From Macrotis lagotis (taxonomy: Eukaryota; Chordata; Mammalia; Peramelemorphia; Peramelidae): a stretch of DNA of 64,000 nt. A program made the translations under genes and the position numbers. Numbering within the stretch: the stretch's first letter is position 1; each line of letters begins with the position of its first letter. The stretch is from NCBI RefSeq assembly GCF_037893015.1, contig NC_133665.1:196514714-196578713 (forward strand), read 5' to 3'. The notes beneath the pieces are model-generated. The model was not told the DNA's origin. It saw only the letters and a program-made list of their open reading frames with translations, and made no database searches. Positions 13,216-26,700 of the stretch are shown piece after piece.

Positions 13216-13676
13216 TTTCACAGGTCACAGCTTTCAACAAGCTGGAAAGGATATTGGAGGCCATCAAGTCTAATGCCTTCATTTTACATAATGACTGGGT
13301 CAAGGTCATCTGAATGAATGGCAAGGCCAAATAGAGCTCAAACTCAAACCAAAAGCCTGTTCCCTTTTCCTTTTCTCTAGTAATTAAACAAGTCTAGGAT
13401 TGACTGGATTTATTGTTAGGGAGAAATGATAAGGATTAGAGTTATTAGGGGGTCTCCCACCAGAGAAGACACTCCAACAGTGTCCCTGATTAATGGAATT
13501 CCTTGAAGGTCTAACCAGTTTTTCTCTACCAGAGTGAGCTCAGGGGACCTGGGGGTCCAGAGTGAGCATCATCATTAAAGACCAAGCAGATGCTGCTCAC
13601 ACTGGCCGTGGACAGGCTCTCCTCACAGAGGGGAAGGCCTGCTGTGTCTCTCAAAAGTGGGGAGCAGCAGGGGCAG

Positions 13677-13827
13677 GGGGCAGCTAGGTGGCACAGTGGA
13701 TAGAGCACCAGCCTTGGAGTCAGGAGGACTGGAGTTCAAATCCAGCCTCAGACACTTCATAATTGTGTGACATTGGGCAAGTCATTTAACCCCACTGCCT
13801 CACAAAAACCCTCCCCCCCCAAAAAAA
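13677..13827 (+). mobile_element. tRNA-derived SINE
   Basis: ggggcagctaggtggcacag, ggagttcaaatccagcctca, and a C/A-rich tail. No clean target duplication seen. Confidence 0.85.
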
Positions 13828-14315
13828 TCACAAGTCAATACTGGAGAGAGTTGGGCCATCAGTCCATCAATGAAGATTACCTCTTCCTAGGTGGTTTTTA
13901 AGAAACCCCTTTCTTTTCTCCTTTTCAAGTGAATTTCTAGTTATCCTTCTAAAACATTCTTGGGTAGATGGACTAATGCTGTCAAGTCCTTTTCCATAGC
14001 GGTCCCTCACTTGAACTATGACTCTCTAACATAAGAAAACAAACTAGGGAAAGAATTTGGAAGAGTCCCATTGGACATTCCAGTGATGTCCACCGTGGTA
14101 CTCCCATTCCTTAGTCAGTCACATCCCACTCTGCTGATGCCAAAGCACAGGTAACCTCAAGAGGATTTCTGTATCCCATACAATCCAAGGCTACTGACAG
14201 TGATAACAGCATTTTCCCACATTTCCCAGTTAGTCAATATAAACAATCTCTCTGACCAAAAAATACTAAGTACACTTGTGGGCTTTCCAGGAAAATCTGT
14301 TCTGCAAAGAGGGAT

Positions 14316-14471
14316 GAGCGGGGACAGTAGGTGGCGCAGTGGATAAAGCACCAGCCCTGGAGTCAGGAGTACGTGGGTTCAAATCCGGTCTCAGACACTT
14401 AATAATTACCTAGCTGTGTGGCCTTGGGCAAGCCACTTAACCCCATTTGCCTTGCAAAAAAAAAAAAAAAA
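14316..14471 (+). mobile_element. tRNA-derived SINE with long poly(A)
   Basis: aggtggcgcagtggataaag through ccatttgccttgc and an A-run of about 17. Duplication aaagagggat at 14306-14315 and 14472-14481. Confidence 0.92.
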
Positions 14472-15159
14472 AAAGAGGGATTAGCATAAAGTACTTTCCC
14501 CGAATCAAGTGAACCAGGGGCATTTGTCCCTGGAAGGACCTCCTTCCTCACCTACAACACTTCCTCTTCCTGCCAGGTCCTACTTTAAGGAGTGCAAAGT
14601 GGGCTTTTTTCCTACCAGGAGTGCTCCTGGACCCAGATGCCCAATGGCTAGAGGCAGGAGGCCAGAGGTAGACCTGCTTCCCAAGCTCCCTGCACCCTCA
14701 CTTGACTCATCTCCTAGGAGGGAGAACAACGAAATTCCTCCTAAAGAAAGAAAAATGAAATAACTGGGTGTTTAATAGTAATTACTTTGTATTGAAAAGT
14801 CCTGTCCAAAAAGGGATTCGGGGTTTCCAATGAGTCATAGAAAACTCCAAATGAAAAAAAGGAGCTAAGCAAAGGTCTTTTGATCAAAATCCTAATTTTT
14901 CTTCTACACAAAAACAATTCCTTCTAGGATTTGGGGGCCAGTACCTAACCTGTCTGCTTCTCCCTGGGACCCTGCTGCCATGGCCCTCAAGACTTTTGAG
15001 AGCTCAATCTTCAATTCTAAAGCATCTCAAATAGCCCTGTAACACACACCCTACTTCTAGGAGGCCTGACCCCCAGCATGGTCAAGGTGGAACCCACAGA
15101 ACAACAGCAGACCAAGACCAGGCATCACAGCATGAGGAGAATTAATGACAAAGCATAAT

Positions 15160-15564
15160 AAAAACCCAGTTTAGTCATTTATTTTTTTGAAGTTGTAAGA
15201 TTTACAAGGTTTTGATTATTTCATAAAATAGCATATTGAAAACTAAATCAAAACTGCAACCCCAAAGGAGACCCCATATATCCCTAGTGAAAGTCATCCC
15301 ACCCCCTCCTCTCCTCATTCACCCCCAGCCTCGAGAAGGAGGCTAAACCAGCTCCAGCTCCGCCTTCCTTTCTCACTCCGCCCCCCCACAAACTGCCAAT
15401 CAGTTCTAGCCTCGATCCCTTGCAGCAGACCCCAGCAGGACAAAGCGACGGTGCCTCGAAGCACGGACAGGTCCCAAGGACTGCCTGGGACTCGGGGAGC
15501 TAATATGTTGAAGACTTATTGCGAGTTTTCCCCTAACCTTAAGCCGAGCTTCCTCTGCGCCGTT
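15160..15564 (-). other. PDCD6IP: PDCD6IP proximal 3'UTR (end inferred)
   Basis: Follows the stop codon on the gene strand. The nearest AATAAA hexamer is at 15178-15183, giving a 3'UTR of about 400 nt. The end is inferred from the hexamer, not from transcript data. Confidence 0.55.
15178..15183 (-). terminator. Candidate polyadenylation signal AATAAA for PDCD6IP
   Basis: Reads tttatt on the plus strand, so AATAAA on the gene strand, about 385 nt past the stop. Longer transcripts using sites further down cannot be excluded. Confidence 0.5.
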
Positions 15565-15739
15565 CTACTGCTGAGGGTAATGAGGCTGCTGGGGAGCCTG
15601 GGGGAACGGGTAGTGAGGCTGCTGAGGTCCCGGGTAGGGTGCTTGTCCGGGGTTCTGAGGGTACACGGGAGGATAAGGCAAGGTGTACTGGCCATACATG
15701 TAAGGGTTATAGCCCATAGGCATCGGCATCTGGCAATAC
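15565..15739 (-). CDS. PDCD6IP: PDCD6IP exon 18 (coding part), residues 815-872 and stop
   Basis: After acceptor tctctag it encodes [20 protein letters not shown] and a Pro/Tyr/Gln-rich end finishing QQPHYPQQ, then TAG. The Tyr-Pro repeats are typical of the ALIX tail. Confidence 0.96.
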
Positions 15740-17725
15740 CTAGAGAGGACAAAGGGTATCAGTGAGGTGCCGGTGAGCCCAAGAGGCTGAGGATGTTATT
15801 CACTGACCCCCACCCATCAGCTCCCATCAGAGGGAGCTCCACAGCAACTCCCAGTCGAGCACCAAGCACCCTGGGAGCATTACCCTGGGTATCCCGGATA
15901 GGTGGGGTACGGCGGTCCCTGGGCCTGAGATGGGGTCACACTGGGGGCTGTGCTGGAAGCAGGGACTCCAGGTGTAGGGGACGGAGTTGGAGCAGGGGTC
16001 CCGGACACAGTAGAAGCAGACGCAGTACGGCCGGCTGAAATCACTGGAGGCGGAGGGCGGGCAGGGGGCTGGGGTTTAGAAGGCTATAATAAATCACAAA
16101 TCACTCATCAGTGAACACCCTAAAGATTAAACAGGAAAGAGTCCTTCCCCCTTACTCATGACCACCCAGGGAGAAAGGAACCAAGCCCTCGTTGGAGTCC
16201 TGGCCCTCTTTGGGCAGGTCATCTGGGGAAACCTATGGACCGCTCCTCAAAAATTATGTTTGGAAATGCACAAAACCAGAGGATTCCAGGGAAAATGGCT
16301 GCACCGAAATCCAGAGATCTGGCACCAAACCCAGGTTGACGGCCCTGGTAGAATCAGTCACTCACCAACATGGTCCTGGGTGCTGGCGTAGGAGGGGGTG
16401 CATTTCCCCCCGTCGGAGGAGAGGTTTGATAAGCAGGGGCGGGGAGAGATGGGGCACTGGGCTCCCGGGCGATGCTCTGCTGCAAATCCCTTTGAGAGAA
16501 GAAAAGAATCAGATGCTCGAAGGAGGAGAGGACCAGATGCTTGAACGACCCCCTGTGCCGCAGGTCTAAAATGCCCCAAAAGGAGAAATCTGGCACCTGG
16601 GTCTGGGGAGGGAGGCTGGCCTCTAAGGGCCAGTGTGGCCATGGCCTCAAGGAAGGCCTCCAGCCAATCAGTCATCCGCAGGCAGGGAATAGCCCAGGGG
16701 GTCCTGCCAAACCCCAGAGGGCTAAATGCAGCTCACCCTGACCTGAACAAAAAAGTGCAGTTGACGGACAGCCAAGCGACAGCCTGGAGGGCAATTTCAA
16801 AGGAGGGCACCCAGGAAGCCGAGGAGGAGCTGAGGCAGCGCCATGGGGCCAAGCCAAGATGGCAGCCCCAAGCTTTTGTAGGGCCACAGACCCCACCCAA
16901 AGAGATACCCTGGAAGAGCTGCAAACAAGTCAGTCTCTTCTGGGGTGAAATGGTGAAGGGGTACCCAGGCCTAGACTAGGCAAGAGAGCATGGAAGCAGA
17001 GGGAAGCTCCCAACCCCAAAATAGTCCAAGTCTGGGGAAAACTGGGGCCACATCAAAGAGGAAATGATAAAAGCGCACTAGAGGTCTCAATGGGTGGCGG
17101 CCAGCCTCAGGCAAAACAGTCCCAGAGCAGGGAGAAAAGCGGTTCCAGGTCTAGGCCGAGGAAGGGGCCAAAGGTCAAAGCAGGGGGTTAGAAAGAGGCG
17201 GGATATGAGGAGGGCTGCAATGTGAAAGGGAAAAAGACTCCTGGGAGGCAAAACCAAGGATGCAGGGGTCCTGCCAAGGTCTGACCATCAGAGCAGCTGG
17301 TTCTGCTACAGACTCACACTCGGCCCCAGGGCCATGTGGGGATCCAAAGGTAAGAGTGATGTGACACGCATGTGTGCCCACAACCCAAACAGACACATTA
17401 CACACGCACACTACACCACATACACACAATACTGCACACATGTACACACTATATGCATGCAAACATGCCCCCACAACTACATGCCTGTGCCTACACCCAT
17501 GCTGGCACACATACTTGTGCACTCACTTTACCCACACATGCGCACTACACTCACACTAAACATACAATACTACAGACACCCATGTGTCACACATGTGTGC
17601 ATGCATGCTGCACATCCATGCTCACACCCACACATACACACACTATACCCACACTAAACACATGCTATACCAGCACACTACACATATGCACACATGACAC
17701 ATCCACACACTGCACACATACCATA

Positions 17726-17772
<47 letters not shown>

Positions 17773-20700
17773 CCCCCTCCCACCAGGTCACATACTTGAG
17801 GAGCTCGTCCCTCTCCGTCTTCCGGGCAAACACGATGTCGCTGCATTTGTTCTGGAACTTGAGCAGGATCTCTGTCAGCTCATTATAAAACTAGGAGAGA
17901 GGGCAGGAAAGCCAGGTTCACAGTCACCCCCACAGTTCTGGACAGGGGAGCGGCCATGCTCTGGGTCCTGTGGGCAGCTCCTCTCCCCTGATCTTATGAC
18001 ATCTGGGGGCCAGGTGAGCTGGCCCAAGGTCACAGAAACCTGGGGGAGGGGGGTCCTGAGGCCATGCCAGTTGACACACAGCTCTACTCCGCCAGGATCC
18101 TCCATCCAAAGTCAGAGGTTCTCCAAGACCCCCTTCTCCAGAGAGGCCCCCACTCCCCCAGTACAAGGCAAGCCCCCTCTCATGGCCCCACTTTCCTACT
18201 CAGACAGGGCATCATGAGACCTCCCAGGGAACCTCTTGGTCTCCAGAAAGCAAAGCAGGAAGCCATGAGAAGGGGTTGGGAGGCTTTGACTGGGTAACCC
18301 AGGGTAGAGTGGGCCGTGGTCACAGTCTTGGGCAGTGTCCACCAAGCTACCTTTGTGCCTTCTTTCAAATTGGCAACAAGCTCCACGAAGTTGTCATAGG
18401 CGGCAGCCAGGTTCTTGAGGACCTCCTCTCGCAGATTGGCTTCGTTGTTGGACTGCTTCATCTTAGAGAATTCCTGGTGTGAAACCTTACCCAAAAAACA
18501 CAGCAGATGCCATGGGTTTTTATCCAGGCGAGAGCTCTGAGGATGTCATGTGCAGACTGCCTCTTTGAGTCTCTGAGGCAGAGATTGCTGGAGCCCAGGC
18601 CCTAGTTGCCCAACAAGAGTGCTTGGAAGCCCCACCTCCAAGGAAGGCAGTGAGGCAGGTGTGTCTGGGGAGGAGCAGAACCCAGGCTCATGGCCCTTCA
18701 CCACCCAGAGACACCCACTTCAGGTGAGTCTTCCCCAAAGCCATGCTGCCGGGTCTGACACAGGTGGGCCAAACACCATCAGCACCAGATAGCTGCCTCC
18801 AGATACACACAAAAAACCAGTTGTGTCCCTTTTATTCACTAACAGCCAGCTTCCGGGCCACACTGTTCGTACCAGGCCAATTCTCCCTGTTTTTACAAGT
18901 TAAAAAATGACTATCGTTGCAGAGCTTGGAGACACTGATGATGCAAACTGAGCCCAAGCTGGCACTGGCCCCTTGGTCTCCTTCAAGTTGTTCAGCCACC
19001 ACCTTTCTTCGCCCCACTGGCCCACATCCCCTCCCATCCACTGGGCCCCTGCAGAAAGAGCCCTCGAGAAACCCACCTGAATACTTTTGAGCAGCTCTTC
19101 CTGCCTCTTCAGGGACTCCTGAACTTTGCTGCTGAGGCCCCCATAGATGCGGTCCAATTCCGTCACTGAAAGGGCCTCTTCATTTATAGCACCATCCTGC
19201 GCCAATGCCGACAGAAACTTGCTTCTCATGTCAAAGGTCACAGACTTCAGGTCGTTTTCCAAACGCTCTCGTTCCTTCTTCACTTCGTCCAGACTGGCCA
19301 GCAGAGATTTTAGCTCATTCACCACCTGAAAGAGATGGACCCCAGGTCACCTTCCCACAGGGCAGAGAGGCCAGGTGGGGGAAGGGAGGAGAGTAGTTTG
19401 ACTCCTGTCATGGACTCCAAGGGTCCCACAGAAAAATGACCACTGGGGCATTCAACCAGTTTTAAGGGAAGGACGTTCCAGATCTCCTGCCAACAGAAAG
19501 GAGCGCACTTCTCTCTTCTCAGCCAAGTCTCCCCAGCTGTCCAGTGCCCTTGGAGAAGAGCCAAACAGGAGAAAATACCCCCAATTCTTTACACCTCATG
19601 AGGCACCTGTGCCCTCTGAGGAACCCCCTCCAGAGGAATTCATGACTTGCAGGAAGAATGACAGACCACACACACACACACACACCCATTACCAGTTTGA
19701 ACAGGGCCAGAGCTCCCATCTTTGGCTTTTCTTTCTTTTATTTTTTTGCAAGGCAATGGGATTAAGTGACTTGCCCAAGGTCACACAGCTAGGTAATTAT
19801 TAAGCATCTGAAGCCAGATTTGAACTCAGGTCCTGATTCCTATGCCAGTGTTCTACCCACTGCGCCACCTAACTGCCCCATTGGCTTTTCTTTCTAACTA
19901 ACCCCCAGCCCTTGGCAAGGGGTCCAGTATACAGGAGGGCCATTGCACAGGCCCGGCCCTGCCGTAGGGTCAGGCAGCAGACTAGACACTACAGGACAAC
20001 TTTTCCAGGAAAGCCACAACATTGTTCATGTCCCTGTGGTCTCTAATCCACCACACATCTGGTGGCAAGGCATGGGCCTTGCCCTGGCCCCGGGCCCACA
20101 TGGCAGCTAGTGGAGTCAGCCAGGCTTTCTGGCCCCATATATCTCTGCTGTGGGTTCGTGGTCACACAGGCTCTGAGGTTCGTCATCTCCTGTAGGATCT
20201 AGTCTGCCACCTAACCCACCTGCAGGGCAGGGAACCCTTGCTAGGCCTGTGCTACGGCTCTTACCCATCATCAGGAGTACTGCTGAGAAGTCTCCAGGAC
20301 ACAAAAATGGGCAAGGACGGTCACTGCTCTTAAGCAGAGGGGCAACTGGGGGGAAGCTAGATAGTCATGGCCACCGACGGCTCAGACTGGTCCTTAGGAG
20401 CCTGCGAAATCCTATTTGTGACAAACTAAGCACTAACTACAGGTCTGACAATCAATGGAGATCACAAGGGAGGGTCCCCGGCATGATGGGGTGGAGAAGA
20501 CCCTTCTTTCAGAGGAGGGAAGAGTGGCCACTGGGCATGATCACTGGCTCAAAGTTTCAGAGAAAGATAGAGAGGGGAAGGGATGAAGGGACAAGAATCA
20601 TAGAGGAGGATGTGAAAGGAGGTGGGAATTCCAACCAGCTGGCTGGGGTCTAGTCCAGAGAGCCCAAGTGCAGCCAGAAAGCTGTCCCTCCTCCTTCTGT

Positions 20701-23700
20701 CAAAATCTAAGCTTCAGGATCCAATGATCCATAAGATTTCTGGTGGTGCCTTCAAGGCCACCTCAAGTTCAGCCAGGACACACAATGCTGTCCTGGACTG
20801 TTTAGCCAGTCACAGTACCCAAACCTCCTCTCCCCTATGTTCTTCCCTGGACAAAGTGTGTCCCCCACCCCACCCCCAAGCACTCTAGGACTCGCCTCCC
20901 TTCAAAGAGCCGGGGCATGTGAGGGCGGACCTGTCTCTGGGCACAGGGTCCTGCCCTAGGGGCAGCAGCCTCACCTCGCTGCCCTGCATCGTCTTGGCCG
21001 GGTTGGCCGAGGGGATGGCCGCATTCAGCTCAGGCTCAGGCTTACACAGCAGGGAGATGGTGTCCCGATGAGCTTGATAGCACTCTCGGACCTGTCCATC
21101 AGCCTGGACGGCCTTGTCCAGCACCGCCTGGAAGTTGGCTCCCTCTGAAGAGGAAGAAAGAGCGTGTTCCCAAAATCCTATGTCCTATGGTGGGTGCTCT
21201 GGCCTCCAGTCCCACAGGGACCTGGGGGCTTAGGAAGGGGGTCGGGCTCGACTGGGTTAACAGCTGATCTCAGCTGACTGCCAAATGGAGTTTTTAGTGA
21301 GGAGGTTGCTTGGCTCCTGGTCAGGGTCTCACTCTGGCCTGGCTGAACTAAGAAAACAGCTCATGACCTCCAGGGTAAACTCCAAACTAACCCTAACCCC
21401 AATCCCTGTGGAAAACATAACTCACCCCTAAAAAGCATCTTACCAAATCACCCACTGCTGAAATCTGCTCAGACTCAGACCCTCTGGTCCTTCCTGCCTT
21501 CCTGCACCACCCCCCTCCATTTGCATTTGCATTGCCACCCTCCTTATACCATGGACTTGAGGGGAGGAGAGCCTCCACCAGGCCAGGCAGGTACAAAGTC
21601 TCTGACCCATCCAACAGATTTGGACATAGCCTCCTCTCTCAAGATCCAAGACAGAGTGCAGGGTCAGCGTTCAGACCAATCTAAAACCCTCCATCTGTCA
21701 CAGATAGCACTGGCACCCTCAGTTCCACAAGTACACAGCTGCTCTATCTGATTTTAAGGGGGCAACACCTTCCCAAAGCTCCCTAAGGTCATCAACCCTT
21801 GACAACCAAATAACCCCCCCCCCCGTTCTGACCCAATGTCACCAAATGGAATGGGGCTCACCTGTCCTCAGGGGCTTGTAGAGCTCAATGGATGGGGTTC
21901 TTTGCCAGCGCTCCTTGAATTTTGCTTTCAGCTCGTTATCAGTCGCTTCCTCTTCATTCAACAGTCTTAAGGACTGGATAGAAAACAAGAAATCTGACAT
22001 GTTCTAGTCTATGAAAGAACCAGGCATCTTTCCATCTGAACCTGCAGCCCCCCTGGTTCCCTAAGAGAAAGCCGCTTTAGCTGACCAAATTCTGGAAGCA
22101 ACCTTTCAGAAGGAAGGATAACCAAAAGAGGGGTGCCCCAGGAGCTGGTGAGACATGAGCCACCAGAGTTCAGTCCATGGCTCCAGCCGGTCCTCATCCC
22201 CTCTACCCCCTCCTCCATCTCCAGGGGCTCCCCTGCAGGATCCAGGACAGAAGGAAGGTCCCAATATCCTTCCCAGCCCCAGAAGCAGTGGCGGTGGTCA
22301 GGGTCAAGACGTTTCTCCTAACCTTAAAGCCCTCTCCTGTGGGTGCCTTGTGCTGTATCCCAAGGCCTCCCATTCCTCCTAGATGGATCCTAGGGTGCTG
22401 CCTTCCCCCCACCCCCAACCATGACTTCCTCAAGAGCTAGGCCCTGGGCACGACACCACTCTTAGCACCACAGTCCCAGCCTAGTGGGCTTCAGTAGATG
22501 CTTGCTGACCGAGCTTCCCAGAGGCCAGGGGACAGAATCATACTGCCAGGCCAAGAGCTTCTGGACTCCACATCTAATCCTCTTGCCCCTCTGCAGCCAA
22601 GTCCCCAAAACACAAGTCTCGTGGCCCATCTCAGGGACTTCTGCCAAAAAGCTGGGGCTCTTTCCAACCCCCGGAGTCCATTTCCTGAATTCCTCTCTCT
22701 CTCCTCTGACTTTCCTTTGTTCACCCAGTCTCCTCTTCTCAGGGGTCAAGACTCCCCATATTCTATCAGAAAAATTCATGTTCTCTGAGTCAAGGCTATG
22801 CCACTTTAGGGCTCTGATCATTCCAGTCAAGGCCCAGAAAAACCCAGACCTGAACTACGGCTTAAGGAAACAATTTCTGCCTAAGCCCAGGATCTTTTCC
22901 ATCCCTGGAGTTCCAGGGATCACAAGATTTTGTGCCCCTCCACAGGGTGAGGCCTGCATATGGATTAGGGAGCACCTGTAATGGGAAGGGCTCTGGCCAA
23001 GGCCTAGCTGGCAGGATCACCCCAAAGGATGGGACAGGTTCAAGGGCTGGCCCAGTCCAAAAAGACATGCTGGACAAAAACATTTATAGCAGCAACTTAT
23101 GTGGTTGCAAAGAATTGGGAATTGAGGGGATGCCCATTAATCAAGGAATGGTTTCACAAGGTGTGCTCTATAAATGTGATCGAACACTTGTTTAGAGGAA
23201 ATCAAGAGCAGACAGATTTCAGGAAAACCTGGAAAGACATATGTGACCTACTGCTGAGGGAAGGGAGCAGATCTAGGAACACAGCATTTACACTAACAGC
23301 AATGCTGCACAACAATCAACCATGACGGACTTGGTTCCTCTCAGCAATTCTAAGTCCTGTGATAGAAAAGGCCAACCACATCCAGGGGAGGTCCTATGGA
23401 ATCTGAATGCCAGGCCCTCCCAACCTGTCTCCATTTGCCCCTCCACTGACTGGTCACGTAGTTGGGTGGCTAAGTAGGGGCTCATGGCACTAAGACCCAG
23501 AAGGCTGATGCTGTTACTAGAAAGGTGAGGGGGTCAGATCTCATGGGATCAGAGAATCAGAGCTAGAAGATCCCAGAGAGGGTAAATGACAGTGCCATAA
23601 AGGCGGGATTGACATGATGCCAAAGGAGCTAAGGGAGCCTTGGGCTGCAGAGAGGACAGTGCTCATCCTCAGCCTCAGACCAGCCAGAGGGTGCAGAGGA

Positions 23701-26700
23701 GGGTAGCCAGGACGGTGAAGGCCTATGGGGCTAGGCCTATGACCTGGGGGAGGTTGGACATAATGGGGTGGGGGTGGGGGTGGTGAGACATTTCTGGGAT
23801 AAGAAGGGGGACTTGTAAAACAGAGTCAGAAGAAGTAGGAGCTCCCTGTCCTTGGAGGGCTTCAAGCAAGGCCTGGGCCCAATGTGGGGAAGAGCTTATG
23901 AAGTGTGGGGGTGAGGCCCCCCTCTACCTGCAAGCCTGCAATTCCATGATCATGTCTGTGTTAGAGAGGAAAGGCTAAGTGACTTGTCCTCCTGGCTTCA
24001 GGTCCAGGATCCTTTAGACCTTCTCCCCCACCCACCCTCATTCCCTCATCCCAGAAGGTCTCAAGCACAATGTCTCAAGGTTTTCCCAACTCACCTCATC
24101 AAGAATTTCTCGATTTCTCTGCAGCAGTTCAGGAAGATCTTGGATCAACTGGTCAACTGTGTGGATCCCTCCCTGTTCAATCACAGAAGTTGATTTCCCC
24201 AAAATAGACTGGGGAACAGTATCCCCAGATATATCTTCTATTGCTGCAGGCAGATTGAGGGAAGCCAAGACCCTACAAGGAATTCAAAAATCACACACAA
24301 TGTCAGGGTTTATCATGAGAACCCCATGTTCTTCATGTGAAATCATTCATGACAACACAAGTCTATTAAACCAAAAGCCCAGTTCTGACACAAGTTACCA
24401 AAGCCGGACTTCACACCTGCACACAAACACCACAGGATCCTCCAGGCTCAGTCAAGAATGCAGATGAACTCAGACAAGGACAGAGTAAAGAAGATTCAGA
24501 AAGGGAAGTAAAGTCAGAAAGCATTTATAGGTCAAATGCCCCAAGTCCACCTCCAAACTCTGCTGCTTCAGGAACACTGCCACCCCACTCCCCACACCAC
24601 AAATCCAGGGCCCAGTACCCAGGACATCTCCTGCCAGTCCCAGTCACCCAGGGATAAACCCCAACTGCCTCTATTCAAGGTCAGGCGCACACACTCCATG
24701 CTAGAGCCAGGAGGTGTTTCTCATCAATCCCTCCTTTTTGGGGTCAGATCAGTCCAGTGAGCATCAATCAACACCAACCAACCAAAAGCAATTCAATGAA
24801 ACCTAGAGCCTCTCTGTCTAGGAGGGTCCACAGGCCGAGCTCATAGATTGGCATGCTAGTAGGGAAGAGTCAACAGATATGGGAACAGGAAAAGAAAAGG
24901 AGGCTGAGGCGACCTGGGTCACAGACAGATGGAAACAAGAGATGAGGGAGCCCAAATGGCAAGCAGAATGACTGCTTAGCAAATGGGATATGTGGAGAAG
25001 GGAAGCCGATGGCAAAACTGCCAAGCTAGGAAACCAGATGGAAAAGACTAGGAAGAGAATGAGATCTGTCTAGGAGACTGAGCTTTACAAAGCCGGACAT
25101 TTCCAAATAAATGACCAGGGGCAGCAGAAATGGTTTGAGAAGGAACTCAAGAAAGAAATCTGGGTCATCTATGGGGAGATGTCAGTTAAATCCACAGGAA
25201 AGACAAAGTAACCAAGCAAGAGAGCAGGGAGTCCAGGACTAAGCATTGGGAGGCATGACACAGATGATGAATCAGTGGGCAGAGTAGAAGGAGAAGAGTT
25301 GAGAAAGTACCCAGCAAGAAGAAGAGGTTCTGTCCATGGAGGACAAGAGGGAGAAAAATTGGGAAAAGGCCACAGAGGGACCATGGTCAATCCTAGGAGA
25401 GAGTGAAGGTGATAACTTTTTTTTTGGGGGGGGGGGGGACACACAAGTGTATAGGCAGCCAGGAAGTACCTAGGAAATGATGACAAGACAGATTAGACAG
25501 AGGGGGTGGAAGGGGTGAGGAAGAGATGGGCCAAGAAGGAATTCACCACAAAGCTCGTGGGAAGCCTACAGCCAAGAGAGCCTGAAAGGAGATGCCAGGC
25601 AGCAGGCTAGCTGCAGAATCAGAAGAGAATAGGCAGGGGCAGACCAGGTGCCTGGCTGCCCCCAGTGCCAGAGGGCCCTACGAGATTATGGGAAGAGAAC
25701 TGAAGCATGAAGGGAGAGAGGGTGGAGTACACCAGCATGATCCCCTCAGAGCCAGTTAAATGGCACTCACCCATTGGCCAAGTTGGTGGATTCTCGCATT
25801 TGGGCAATTAATCTGTTCACCAAATCTGCTTTCCTCTGATTAGAGCAAGCCAGAGACTGCTGCACAGCCACCGGGACCATCTTCTCAAACAGGTCTGTAA
25901 GCAGAAGGCAGCATTTCAACAAGAGGGTCAGCAAGACCAAGCTTGGGTCTTCTTCTAAATCCGCCTGGGCCTGGGTGGCTAGCTCCCATGCTATGGGGTA
26001 AAGGCAGGCCCAGGAGGGTGAAGGAAAGTTGGCTGAGTGTGTTTACTGTGGCTCATCAGCCAAGGGAGATTTCTTTGGGGCCGGGGAAGGACACCCAGCA
26101 CTAGTGATAGATGTGAACAGAGCCAGAGAATGCACTCCACAGTGCCATTCATCAAAGTGAGCTCTGGAGAGGGTGGGCCTCAGACCTTGAGGCTGCTCTG
26201 GTATGTAGAAGCGTCTCTGCATGTATGCATGGTTACGTGGGTACACCCTAGCAAAATCTCACCAGCCTAAGAAGCACAGTTACTACCTAGTTCCCTCACG
26301 CTACCCTGCCCACAGCTTTACCAAAGCCCAATGAGATCTTGTAGCTGGAGCCACTGAACTGAACACTTCACACACCCTCCTTTGCCACTTGTGTATAAAG
26401 TAATAGCTTTTGCCAAGACCACTTTCTAAAAATTAAAATATTTTAAAATGTATTTTCCAGACTCTGTGATCCCTTCCACATCATGGTATTCTCCATCAGT
26501 TTATGGGTGGGAATTTGGGGGGAGTTTTACAGAATCCACAAATAATGCAGAGAAAGTTTAGAAACTCAGACCCATTTCTCCCCAATAACTCAGACTGGTA
26601 CAAGGGGAGGGCCAAAAGTTTTATGAGAATTTTTCAGCTCACAGGGGCAGCAGGCCCATCTCAACCTCTGCATGTGGAAGCAATAACGATCTAATTCACA

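Noticed and set aside
17372-18217. 281-codon His/Thr-rich frame
   Set aside because: Produced by the CA-rich repeat and antisense exon 15.
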